From Phallusia mammillata (lineage: Eukaryota > Chordata > Ascidiacea > Phlebobranchia > Ascidiidae), in NCBI GenBank assembly GCA_003260075.1, contig QLIY01000150.1, positions 2,207 through 66,206 on the forward strand: 64,000 nt of DNA, written 5' to 3'. The notes below the pieces were generated by a model, which made no database searches, was not told where the DNA came from, and was given only the letters and a program-made list of their open reading frames with translations. The translations under genes were made by a program, and so were the position numbers. Positions 13,640-24,215 of this stretch are shown piece by piece. Within the stretch, counting starts at the first letter, position 1, and the number at the start of each line of letters is the position of its first letter.

Positions 13640-14353
13640 ATGATGCAACATGAAATGGAGAAAAAAGAGGCGGTTGTTTTTAGTCCAATTGCAACCAGAA
13701 CCAGAAGATCATCATCCATGTCGCATTCACCATCAGAGTTACCATTAAAGAAACGACGATCGTCTATTAAACGAAAATCATTAGCTGAAACTCTCCAATA
13801 TTTGGATGGTTCTACACCGTTGCCTCAAAAGACCTTACTGAACAATGATGAAAATGAGCCTTTATCATCAAAAAAGCTATTATCAAATATCGCTGAAGGC
13901 AACTCATCAGATACTGTCAGTGGTGTCAGTAGTATATACAACAAGTATGCAGCCCTTGAAGCTGAAACCGTACAGTGGAGAAGCTTGCTGCGAAAGTATC
14001 AACTAAAACGTGCAAACGCAAAAGAGAATGCAGCGACATTTTTGCAAGAGGAAACACCATTTGACTACAGCACACTGCCGGGAACACTTGACTATAAAGA
14101 AATGGTGGCAAAAATTGAAGGGTTTGAACACAGACTCACAAAGGCTGTAAAAGTTATTTCTAGGTCTACAGAAGCAATTGTAGACCTCAAAGAAAGGTTA
14201 CAAATTAAGGAAAACACTTCTACACCAGTTGCAGATAATGATGCTCAAATTTCTGACTGTGACCCTAGAGAATTGTTGGAAAATATATTCTCGTTGAATG
14301 AAGTTTTGCCAAACAAACAAAAAAGCAATCCAGCCGATTCAGTGGTTTTATAG
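13640..14353 (+). CDS. DSN1: DSN1-like kinetochore protein (MIS12 complex), intronless
   Basis: DSN1 is a subunit of the MIS12 complex that joins CENP-C at the inner kinetochore to NDC80 and KNL1. The ATG at 13640 gives 237 residues; the frame is closed upstream by TAG at 13610, so this start is well supported. Residues 37-48 (KKRRSSIKRKSL) match the paired RRxS/RKSL sites that Aurora B phosphorylates in human DSN1 to expose the CENP-C binding surface. Residues about 106-190 are helical and align by eye with the DSN1 C-terminal part: LEAETVQWRSLLRKYQ against LERQTWDQLLLHYQ, then LDYKEMVAKIEGFEHRL against PDYQKILQNQSKVFDCM. The protein is shorter than human DSN1 (356), mainly between these regions. 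A poly(A) signal is at 14908-14913. The family assignment is from recalled motifs; another coiled-coil kinetochore protein is possible but less likely. Confidence 0.72.
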   Translation: MMQHEMEKKEAVVFSPIATRTRRSSSMSHSPSELPLKKRRSSIKRKSLAETLQYLDGSTPLPQKTLLNNDENEPLSSKKLLSNIAEGNSSDTVSGVSSIYNKYAALEAETVQWRSLLRKYQLKRANAKENAATFLQEETPFDYSTLPGTLDYKEMVAKIEGFEHRLTKAVKVISRSTEAIVDLKERLQIKENTSTPVADNDAQISDCDPRELLENIFSLNEVLPNKQKSNPADSVVL

Positions 14354-14907
14354 CTTGTTTTAAGTTTGGTTAAAGTAGCATTGCAGCATTTAAACACACC
14401 TTCCAAGTGCTGATAATGCTTTTTTGTAGATTTTTTCTGAAAAAAGGTGTTTTTGGGTTGCAGTTTTCTTACCGTTTAAACTGCCAAGTTTCATTTTACT
14501 CTCAGATTTTTATGTTTTGTTTTTGTATCTACATGTTTGTTAATGTTCTTAAACTAAACCCATGATAACCCATAAGGTGCTTTGATACCACAAAGTTTAC
14601 CCAGGTTTATTGTATAGTTTTTAGCAGACTGAATAATTGCACTATTTCAGGATTTGGTGGTATGTACTGCGGAAATTAAGATATAACAGTGTTACACCAA
14701 ACCTACACGTTTAGGAAGCCTTTCAGAATTATTAAGTTTAGAAAATTGAAACTGGGTTTTTGCCATTATTGACCGGATGACATTTATTTTGTCCTTAACA
14801 ATATTTATTTTTACAAGAAACACTCAAGCCAATATATTGTTGAAAAACACAATATTATGGTCTGTTTATACTCAGAACCTCTAAAACCGTGAATTGTGTT
14901 TGTAAGA

Positions 14908-14913
14908 AATAAA
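14908..14913 (+). terminator. DSN1 poly(A) signal AATAAA
   Basis: First canonical signal after the stop at 14353, about 555 bp downstream. The implied 3' UTR is long compared with that of CHMP6. Confidence 0.45.
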
Positions 14914-15238
14914 AACATGTTTATTTTGCTGTTTTATGTGATACTCGTCAATGCCTGGTTCACGTTTAAGTGTTTTTTCAAGCTTTTATCTTTATGCTCA
15001 AACCATTTTTTGCTCAAAATATTACTAATGTGGTTGTATGTTCAGCAGAGCTTTAATAACTCTCTGCCCTGAGTTTAATATTTTCTGTGATAGAACAAGC
15101 TATAGGAAACCTAATGCTTTTCACAGGAATTTATAATCTGTAGTATTATTCAGAATGCCATGTCTGTAAAATATCTCCTGGGCAAATCTTGCCTTTAGAG
15201 GTAATTGACAAAAATGCATGGTTCTTAGTACATTCATG

Positions 15239-15442
15239 CTTTAGGACAGAGGTTCTTAACCTATTTCCTTGCTGCACCCCTTTCAAATCGCCATCCAATT
15301 TTCGCACCCCCTTCTGTAATTGCTTAAATAACAAAACCATAGTAATTTATTTTTTTATACAAGCATCCCCGAATCCCATAGGAACAGTTTTCGTACCCCT
15401 TGGGGGTGCATGCACCCCTGGTTAAGAATGCCTGCTTTAGGA
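15239..15442. mobile_element. hAT-type MITE, 188 bp, with intact 8-bp target duplication
   Basis: The element spans 15247-15434. Terminal inverted repeats are CAGAGGTTCTTAACC at the left and, read on the other strand, CAGGCATTCTTAACC at the right. The 8-bp direct repeat CTTTAGGA flanks it exactly at 15239-15246 and 15435-15442. The 8-bp duplication and CAG-type ends are typical of hAT transposons. No transposase is encoded, so it is non-autonomous. Confidence 0.85.
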
Positions 15443-15771
15443 CCTGTCTGGCTTATCACAAACAAGAAATTAACATAGGTAGGGTTAATACACAAATGAA
15501 ACAAAACATCTATCCAACAATTGTACTCACCACTGTTTTGTACTTCAAAAAGTTCTAACATTTTCTGGCTTAAAAATTGCTCTGCAATAAATGTTTCCTA
15601 CCAGTGAAATAAACTATAGTCGATTGTGATAAACAATTTACATTGGCACCAAAAATTACATGGTGAAATATGTTTAAGCATGCAATTGAATAAGCATTGG
15701 TACCTATTTAACTTTACATAAACAATGCAAGCTGTAATAATTCCACTTGATTGGACAAGTGCTAAGAGGGA

Positions 15772-15972
15772 TTGTTATGGAGCCCAAGCACAGCATCAAT
15801 GTGGATGAAAAACACATCAATGTTTTAAGGTTTATAAAGTATTTGACAAATATTCTTAGTGAATAAACCCCCCCCCCTTGTTATGGAGCCCAAGCACAGC
15901 ATCAATGTGGATGAAAAACACATCATTGTTTTAAGGTTTATAAAATATTGACAAATATTCTTAGTGAATAAG
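15772..15972. repeat. Direct repeat around a 10-C run
   Basis: Copy A 15772-15867 and copy B 15878-15972 flank the run 15868-15877. Differences include ACATCAATG versus ACATCATTG and a one-base deletion (AGTATTTGAC versus AATATTGAC). Confidence 0.88.
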
Positions 15973-16475
15973 AGTGCAACACTAAATTTTCATAGAACAC
16001 AGAAACTGACATGCAAAAAACACATACAATGAACAAAGTACAACACAAATAAAATGTTCAGTGAAGGCACCAGCAAAAATACACTTGTCTCAGAGAAACA
16101 CTTAAACATTAAAATTAACATATGTAAAACAATTCATTGTGTAAATGCTATTTAAAATTTTTGTTCAACTTTCAAGACCCTTTGAACATAGAAAAAATAT
16201 GTCAACTACGGATGACTGTACATAGTTTGTTAGTTAATCTGTTTTGTCATGTGTGGACTGGTACAACTTGAATTAATCGACATATAATAAAAATGTTAAG
16301 TTGCTACAACAATTGCACTAAGCACTGTCAGTGATACAATTCATGGATCTAGGCTTAGTTCTTTGAAGTTATGCAACATAGTGCACTGTTACCTTATAAA
16401 ACAAGAGGTATATAGGAACTCATGGTCAGATAAAATGCATTTTAACAATTGCAGTTCTTCACTTTTAAGTTACAT

Positions 16476-19400
16476 CTATGCAAAAGGTGATTGCTTAGGC
16501 TTTTGGTATCCAAATGGTACAGGTGTGTTGTTATCAACCTGTGCAGGTTTTGGACCATCTTTAATAGCCAAGGGTGGTGCAGATCCATTAGTTAGGCTTC
16601 TGTACTTGCGGCTATCATTTCCCTTTCCAGTCAAGGCCATGTTACGAAGTCTTGGTATTTCAGCGAATGGTAAATACTCTTCACCTAATAGTTTGCATGT
16701 TTACAGTTGTGTATAGAAAGGATATTTGAAAAAAAAGTTGTCAAGCCATCAAAATACAATTGGTGGTTATTTGTTAGTGCAATTAGAAAACAGGATAAAG
16801 CAAATAGGTCAATGCATAGGCGCCGCATTTGACCAAAATGCAAGGTGGCGGATGTAAATTATGATGTCATAATGCATGCAACCATAAGAAGTCAAAGCCC
16901 AACAAACTTTCCATAGAATGCAACGTTCGTCACAATCAGAAAAAACGAAACGTTTGAAATAATATTTAGCTGGCAATTGCAACGTTGCTGTAGCGTTTAT
17001 CATTGTTTTAGCAACGTTTAAAAAATGTTCCGTCAAGTTGTTTCTGCTTTATATCACCTTAGATAACAACTTGTTACAACACATTTGCATTGTACACAAC
17101 AAGTGCAGAACATTCACTGGCAGACAATTGTGTGTTTGACTTCATAAACAACCAACACAAGTTGCAGTTTTAAACCACGTTTTGTGGCTTAATCGCCAGC
17201 ACGCTTGTTAAAAGGCAAAATTGTTGCTAATATCCTTCAGATTTTACGATGTTTCGTTCCGCTATAAACTAACCAAAATTCCCACGGTGGCCGCCACCGT
17301 GCTTTACAAACCCAAGGTGGCGCCGCCACCCCGCCACCGCCTACTCTGCGTCTATGGGTCAATGGTAAAAATTGGATCACATTCAAACTTGATGTTTGTA
17401 CTTAATTTTTTATTTATTTAACTTTCTAGGAACAAATTACAAGCGATTCTATTTTCATACCATGTGGTAACCCCTTTTTTACACGCTTATCCTCTGTATC
17501 GAAAAAAGTGCCATGTTCTTCCCAGTGTCGGTCACAGGCGGCGCACAAAAAGTTCGACTGGAATTGTCCACATCTGAAAAAAAAACAATCATTTAAACAC
17601 CAGCAGCAACTTTGCATAAATGTATATTTTCCAGTTCATCTTGTCATTAAACTTGAAAAACTGCAAACAAACCTATTTGATCTGTAGCTGACTGTTGGTT
17701 TAAATAAAAGTGTAATGATTTGGTACACTTGCTAAACACTGATGATGGTCTGTAAGTAATTTGTTATTGTGCCACACAAAACAATACCTTATGCAGACCA
17801 TGCAACTAATGAAAACAATCCAGGTATTATTGACTTTAAAACCCGTCTGTGGGAGCATCTTATTGTTGTAAAAGTCTTATTTTAGAATCAAATTTGCACG
17901 AACACAAACCAATCATTTCATAAAACAAAATCATTTATCTGAAGACGTGTTCATATAAACCTACCTACAGCCTTGAACAGAACATTGCCTTAAACCTGTG
18001 GCACAGTGATCAGTGTGTGGATGTTTGCATCTGAAAAACAAATTAACACCAGTAATTAGTGGGTGCCAACTAAGTCGAGTTTATTTCGCTTGGTGAAAGA
18101 AAACATAGCGACACAACAGCACTAAAACAATCACCAAGCCTGAAATATCTGCACAACGTTAAAACTTACAAAACAGTAAAAGGCATAATTGGTAAATCAA
18201 GGCTGAGTGTGTTGTAGCTACGCCGAATTCTAAAGCATTGCAGGGGCTCACAAAAAAATAAAAGTTAGCACATTGTGGTGAAACACAACTTGGGGAGGCG
18301 TTGGTGGGACCAGTCAACACTGTTGATAGTTTTATGCATAGTTTTTAGAAGTGTATTTTCTGTAACAAATTATAACTAAACAAAAAAGGAAAATATTTGG
18401 TACTAACGTATGCAGAGAATGACTGTTTGAGCACATATAATAATCCATATTGTCATATGTATGATGTCACCTGCATTTAGCTTTCCATTTACTGGGGTCA
18501 AAGCTGGGTCTCCTTTGCAACCAGAATTCACCTACATCTTCTGGTCGTGATGGTATGAATGCGTATGATCTGCATCTGCATTCTCTTACAGAACATGGAG
18601 CTTGTGACTTTACACCTGCAACAAATAAAACCTTGGACTTGGAAAAACAGTTAATACTACATATGTGATACTGCTAATACATGTAAATAAAACCTATTAA
18701 CACGATGCTGGTCCTATAACCCTCACCAGTTTAATATTTAATCAGATGAGATTTGTTTAAAATAGCCAAACACTGTTGAGGGACATAAAATGTGTGGAGC
18801 AGAGCTGTGTCTTTATGGATTGATCCAAATATTGTAAGATGATGATGCAAATTACAACCCCCCCCCCTTATTTCCGTAATTTTCGTCTTTTCCGTATTCC
18901 GTAAATTAGCATGTGATTTCTTTCGTTTCCGTCATTTCCGTTTTCCGTAAATTAGTAATGTCCAAGTCATTGCATGAATTACTAGATTTTTTTGTGATCT
19001 TACCTTCATATTGCTTGTGCTCAGTTAAGTTGTGGCCACAAAAACACATGCTTGTATCTCCAACACGAATACAATCCCAAGTATATTCAGGGCACCTCCA
19101 ACCCACATATACTCCTGGAATAGATGAAAAAATAATTCAACTAAAATTTAAAAAATATATTGTGAAAAAAAAAAAAAAACCAACCAACTTTCATCCAAAA
19201 AAAACAAACAATTATTATTACATCATCTTTACGTATTTTGTTTGAAAGGGTTTCATTTCTTTAATCTCTGTTCTTAATATTTTATACATTTATTAAAAAA
19301 GCCCAGTCAACAATGTGTTTACCAGATTGCATAGCTTTAATGGCAGCTTCTGTTTCTGGTTCAAAAAGTTTCTGTAGCCTTGAACCAAATTTTTCCCTGT

Positions 19401-20721
19401 GCATTGCCTTGGCAACTGACACAACATCATTGCTTTCAGCCGGTACAATTGGGTGTGCTGTGTAACCTGCAAAACGCAAGCGTAAGAAACATCTCAAGAG
19501 TTAGCCTTACAACCAGTCTGCAGAACATTCTAACGTGGTCTTGGGCATGCAGGAATAACATGTCCTGCATGCGCTACCCATAAGTTCATGTGCAAGACCA
19601 ATCTCAGCAGGCACAAAGCAAGTAAAAGACGTTAAGGCAGGCCAATTTAATGCCTTTGGTACAAATATTATCATGTGCAAACCCCCCAAAAAATTGGCAT
19701 GCAAAATTGTTTTTTTAACATAATTCATGCATGCAGCTGCACTTTGGAGACTGGCCTTACAACATATTTTTTAACAAAAGTCTTAATCTCTAGACATCTG
19801 CTTTTTACTTACTTCTCTTTGCAACCTTTAGCTTACTTCCAGCGAAACCAGGTCTGCCAGGATGAAATTTACTTGGTACTAGCGTTTCTGGACCGCCTTC
19901 ATTTAATCCAGCACCCAAAGATAAAGTTGCTGATGTGGCAGGTCTTTCCGAATCATTTTGCCTACAACATTTTGGAGTTAAACATTTAAAATTATTTATT
20001 GTCATCCAATCTTTATTACCCCTGTTTACCTAAAAACTAAAAGCTGGAACTGACTAAGTCATAACTCATAACTAAATCACAAATTAAACAAACATGTGCA
20101 TTATTGTGCTCAGTTTCAGTTGAGTTTAGTGGGAATTATGGCTGGAATTGAAAAGAAACAGAAAGTCTTACTGCTTTAAAGTTGACTCTTCTGCGCTTCT
20201 TTCTTCTTCCATCCTGGAACGTTGCACAAACTTATTGTTGGAACTATTTCTGCGAACAACAAAGTTACATTGGCAAAATTTTAAACAATGCAATCAAACG
20301 GAGGCATGGTTTAAAAGGCGTTCTATGAAATTCCTTTACAGATAACATTCCAAAACCAAAAAATCACAAAAACACGGGGCTACACGTGTAGTTTTTGACG
20401 TATTTACAATTTTCCCGCCACACAATACAATTTCTCGAAAAATCGTTGCAACAAAAACTAAAAAATGTTAAATAGGGTATTTCCCTTGTGAGACAAACAA
20501 AGATTCGGTCATAAACATCGTAAGTGAAATTTATTTTTGCCCTCTTGTTGCAATAAAGTATTTTTTTGGCTTTTCGTATCATAATCTAACTGTTTTAATA
20601 ATTAATTCGTTATAAACCTGGGTTGTGCAGAAAATGAACGCGTTTTCCGTCGTTCAGGAATCCCAACTTCATCTGCATTGAAGTTTTTCACAGCTCCAAT
20701 CCGTTGATTTTCTTTTTTCAT
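16476..20721 (-). CDS. FAM221B: FAM221B, complete, 9 exons
   Basis: FAM221 proteins are conserved Cys/His-rich proteins of poorly known function, probably metal-binding. Minus-strand exons: 20618-20721 (ATG), 20172-20249, 19813-19961, 19323-19466, 19004-19114, 18471-18615, 17965-18030, 17461-17573 and 16476-16684 (stop TAG). All junctions are GT-AG and in frame, and the product is 372 residues (human FAM221B about 402). The conserved core reads VSVAKAMHREKFG (exon 4), GWRCPEYTWDCIRVGD with CFCGHNLTEH (exon 5), CRCRSYAFIPSRPEDVGEFW (exon 6), CKHPHTDHCATG (exon 7) and FLCAACDRHWEEHGTFFDT (exon 8). Exon 9 gives GEEYLPFAEIPRLRN and a polar tail. Ignoring the donor GTATGA at 17460 would read through to an early TAG; splicing to exon 9 restores the conserved LPFAE block, so I prefer it. 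A transposon sits in intron 8 and a C-run gap in intron 5. The match to FAM221B rather than FAM221A rests on GWRCPEY and CAACDR.WEEH. Confidence 0.95.
16807..17364. mobile_element. Non-autonomous DNA transposon, 542 bp, in FAM221B intron 8
   Basis: The element spans 16815-17356. Ends are CATAGGCGC at the left and, on the other strand, CATAGACGC at the right. The 8-bp direct repeat GGTCAATG flanks it at 16807-16814 and 17357-17364. Near the ends are GC-rich stretches (GGTGGCGCCGCCACC) that stand out from the AT-rich intron. The 8-bp duplication suggests hAT or a related class, but the CATAG ends differ from the CAGGG-type elements elsewhere in the window. No coding capacity. Confidence 0.75.
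18858..18867. other. Run of 10 C, probable gap in FAM221B intron 5
   Basis: The flanks do not repeat each other. Just to its right is a short internal repetition of TTTCCGT and CCGTAAATTAG (18870-18958) which may be local low-complexity sequence at a contig end. Confidence 0.65.
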
Positions 20722-23700
20722 TTTTGCCTTTGTTTGAACAAACCTTTGAAATTACTACTTCCGAAACACTGCACAAACACTGCAATGAATAAACAACACT
20801 AGAATGTACTGGCGTGTCCAATAACAATCACACATTTGTCCTGTTATCTTTTTTTGTCCAAAACATATCTTTGTTGCTCCCGGGACCTCATTTAATCTAG
20901 GTTTGTTCAGTACTAATCTTCAACAATCAAATGGCGTTAAAACAAGTAGGCTACTTTTGCGGACAACTCTTCGCTATAGTTATCAAACAAGTAGTTGGCA
21001 TGATGATGAAAATAACGGCCCAAATACACTTAAAAAGCGACATGCTTTACTTTTCAAACGTTTTGGCATATGCTCATGAATTCATCAGTGATATGAAGGC
21101 CACATCAGTTACATCCGTTTATATCCACTTGAGCCACGTGAAATAAAGATAAAAAGTTGGCAAGATCAAAGTTTTAACTACGTTGCTTTTAAAGTTACAT
21201 GATATTCATTACCTTTTTCAGTGATTGTGAACTAACCTAAGCATTTTTTCCGTTATTGCCAATTCAACATCTTATTCAGTATGCGATATTATTACCGCGC
21301 CTCGTTGCGCATCGTCTTCACAGCCTTTTAAGCCACGTCTAATTGTACCAAATTGGCGACTCACAATACAAGAACATTTGTAAAACTCCGCCTACAAGCA
21401 CAATACAACGGTTTGGATCGAGTGGTTGGTACGGGTAGGGTTACCTCGCCACAGTACGGGAGACATAGCTTTTGTGGACTTGCTATTGTTTGTCAGCTGT
21501 TGGGAGGTGGTTGCCTTTTTAAAAAAACAACAACATACTTTAATTTTGCGTTGCAGGCGTGGCCATATGGGGTAATTAATTACGCAGCCGTCTGCTTATG
21601 CTGCAACTTAGTTGGATTTGACGTATGTAATACAGTATAAAGATTAATTCTGCATTTGTAATTGTCAGTTCAGTAAGATTGGATACGTTAATGAGGTGGG
21701 TGGTGATCGAGCAACAATATTTGTTTCCGTTAGGTGGCACTTAGGAGCTGTTTTAGGACCCGTGATCTTTGCGACGTTTGTGAAAAGCAGCATTTGACTT
21801 CCGTTAGATGACGTTCTATACAGTCTTACAACATGATGGTTAGGCTCAAAGCATTTCCCCTTTTTCTAACTTGTTGTGGATGCAGCCAAGCATGTGGAAC
21901 ACCCAGAGAGCAACAACAAAACGAAACACACTCAGGAAGCTCAAGTCCACCAATTAGGTCTCTGTAACACTGTATATGACGTCACAACTCACAATCATAC
22001 GCAAAACAGCAATAAATAAGAACTAGCCTTGAAGCCAGTCTGCCATTTGATAGCGTGGAAACTGTTTGCCTTTACGCCTTGTTGAAAACAAAAGTGCTAC
22101 TTGGCAGTCGGGTCTGTCTCTGATGTGGTTTCAGCTTGAGGGAAAGAGGTTAAATTCACTAGTAATATTATGCCGTGACTTTACCATGTGAAAGGGCTGA
22201 ACAAGCACAACTTTCTCCTGATTCTGTTGTGTACCAGTGTCGAATTGCTGACAAAGTCCGTGCAGTCACGCCAAATAAACACTTTACTTACCGGGGTTGG
22301 GAAACTCGAGTTTACCGCAAAAAACGCACGCACTTGCCCTCGGCTGAACTTTGCTCAGTATCGTATTCTACGACAGCGTAGAGCAATGTTTCATAAACTC
22401 TTTTACCCCAAGGTGCACCTTTAGGGGTAAACACTAAAATTTTGTGGTATGAGGTCACACAATTCAGCAATATGGAAATATCACACAATTGATAGGAGTA
22501 TGGAAAAATCTTATCAACCAACTTTAATATTTTTGTGGACTAGCGCTCCCGTGTTGTAGTTTTTTGAAGACCAGTCCGCGATAAAATTTCAATTTCAAAA
22601 ACGGCCCGCAGTGCAAAAAGGGTTGCCGACCCCTGGTGTAAACGATAAAACCGTTGGTTTTCAGATAAACCATATTTTCTGGTTGGCCGAACGGTACAAC
22701 ACACACAAACAAAGGGTTCCTGAAGAATGCAAGATATGATACCAACGAATCAATACGCTTCACTACTTTCTATTTTGCCAACTTGAAATCCAATGTTGCC
22801 CGAAAAAACATAATGTTTTATTTAAAAAAATAACAATGTGTTGCGAAATGCATCAATCAAAAAATACGCAGTATATCAATTGAAAGTAAGTTACATTTAC
22901 CATCTGCCAAAAAAATATGAATGTGTCACCAAATTACCTGTAGCGGCCAAGCGATGTTGTCACAACTTTTTAGCACACCTGTGTGTCGCTAAATTCACAA
23001 CCTACCCATATATTCAGTGTCGGCATGTTGACCTTTAACCCCTTCTTCCCTTTATGTCACCTAGTACATTCACTTTCGAAACCAAAAAATTCGTTACAGA
23101 CCCAAAACAAATAAGTCCTGAACCTGATTTGTGCGGCGTAAATTGATGCCCGACACGGTATAGCGACAAGCGACAGCCGTAAGCGGTTTCCCAAATAAAC
23201 AGTTTTCCACTCTAAAGGCCTTTGATCCAGTGTGGCGCAGTTTTAGGGTCACTGCTTCGTTCCATCCAAAGTATCGAATGTTTTGTTACGCCCTCGAAAC
23301 CCGGTTCACTTTTAATGTTGGGATAAGTTTAATGTTCGATGGCGCTTTTATAGCTATTCCTTTTCACTTGAACTGCAAAGCAATGGCCTGGTGTTAGGTT
23401 TCACAACTTGCCGTCGTGATGCTTTTAAACGGCAGCGGACAATGACATCATGGACCAAAAATCACTGTGGCGAAAGTGAGTGGCTAAAAATAGAGCGACA
23501 AGGTACATTACCGCATTCGATTTTTTTGTAATTTATTTTGCTTGATTTTTTGCACAACACAACTTTAAAAATATGCCAAATGACGTATGGACGTCTCGCT
23601 TGAGCATGTGTATTTTTAGTCTAGAAATGGCTTATTAGAACCTATTTTTTAGCTACAGTTATCTATTTAACATATACGTATTTAAAGTACGAAAAGGTTT

Positions 23701-24039
23701 CTCCTTATTCCTTGACATCAGTATAACACATTTGTTAAGAAGCTTTTTCCCACAAAATCAATTTGCCAATAAACAGAATAAGGTGATGAATGTTCGGATG
23801 GATTCCATAATGAGTAACTTCTCCTTTAAACGCGTTACCAACTAATTTACTTGTTTCATAAACAAATTTCCATTATTGCGGGAAACATTATCACCTTTTT
23901 CCCCGGTCAAAACAGATATGTTTCGGCCTTTTGCGAAATAATCGATCATTTGTGCAACGAAGTCGCAATGTATGGCCCTAGATGAGGTCATGCACCATTA
24001 AACAAGCGTCGAAGCGATATTCCAAGAACTAAACCAGAC
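20722..24039. other. Start of the gene-poor region, upstream flank of FAM221B
   Basis: Presumably contains the FAM221B promoter close to 20722. At about 22613-22639 is a sequence ending GGGTTGCCGACCCCTG, typical of one end of a hAT element (TIR on the other strand CAGGGGTCGGCAACCC); no matching second end was found. Otherwise nothing supportable. Confidence 0.45.
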
Positions 24040-24215
24040 CTTTTAGGCAGGGTTGCCATATTGTCCTTATTTCTAAGATTTGTTCTTGTTTTGAAGGGAT
24101 ATGTCCTAGAAAAAAGTATTGTACATAGAATAGGGCTTGGGATATGACATGGCTCATAATATTTACGGTTGTCCTTATTTTGTGGTCCATGTCGATGGCA
24201 AACCCTGCTTTTAGG
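24040..24215. mobile_element. hAT-type MITE, 160 bp, with intact 8-bp target duplication
   Basis: The element 24048-24207 begins CAGGGTTGCCAT and ends ATGGCAAACCCTG. CTTTTAGG occurs on both sides (24040-24047 and 24208-24215). The interior carries GTCCTTATTTCTAAG-like sequence shared with the element at 31072. Confidence 0.88.

Larger units (their letters stand above)
14354..16475. other. Convergent spacer between DSN1 and FAM221B
   Basis: Holds the DSN1 3' UTR (poly(A) signal AATAAA 14908-14913), a hAT-type MITE (15247-15434) and one gap-flanking duplication (15772-15972). The remainder is AT-rich without a supportable gene. Confidence 0.55.
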
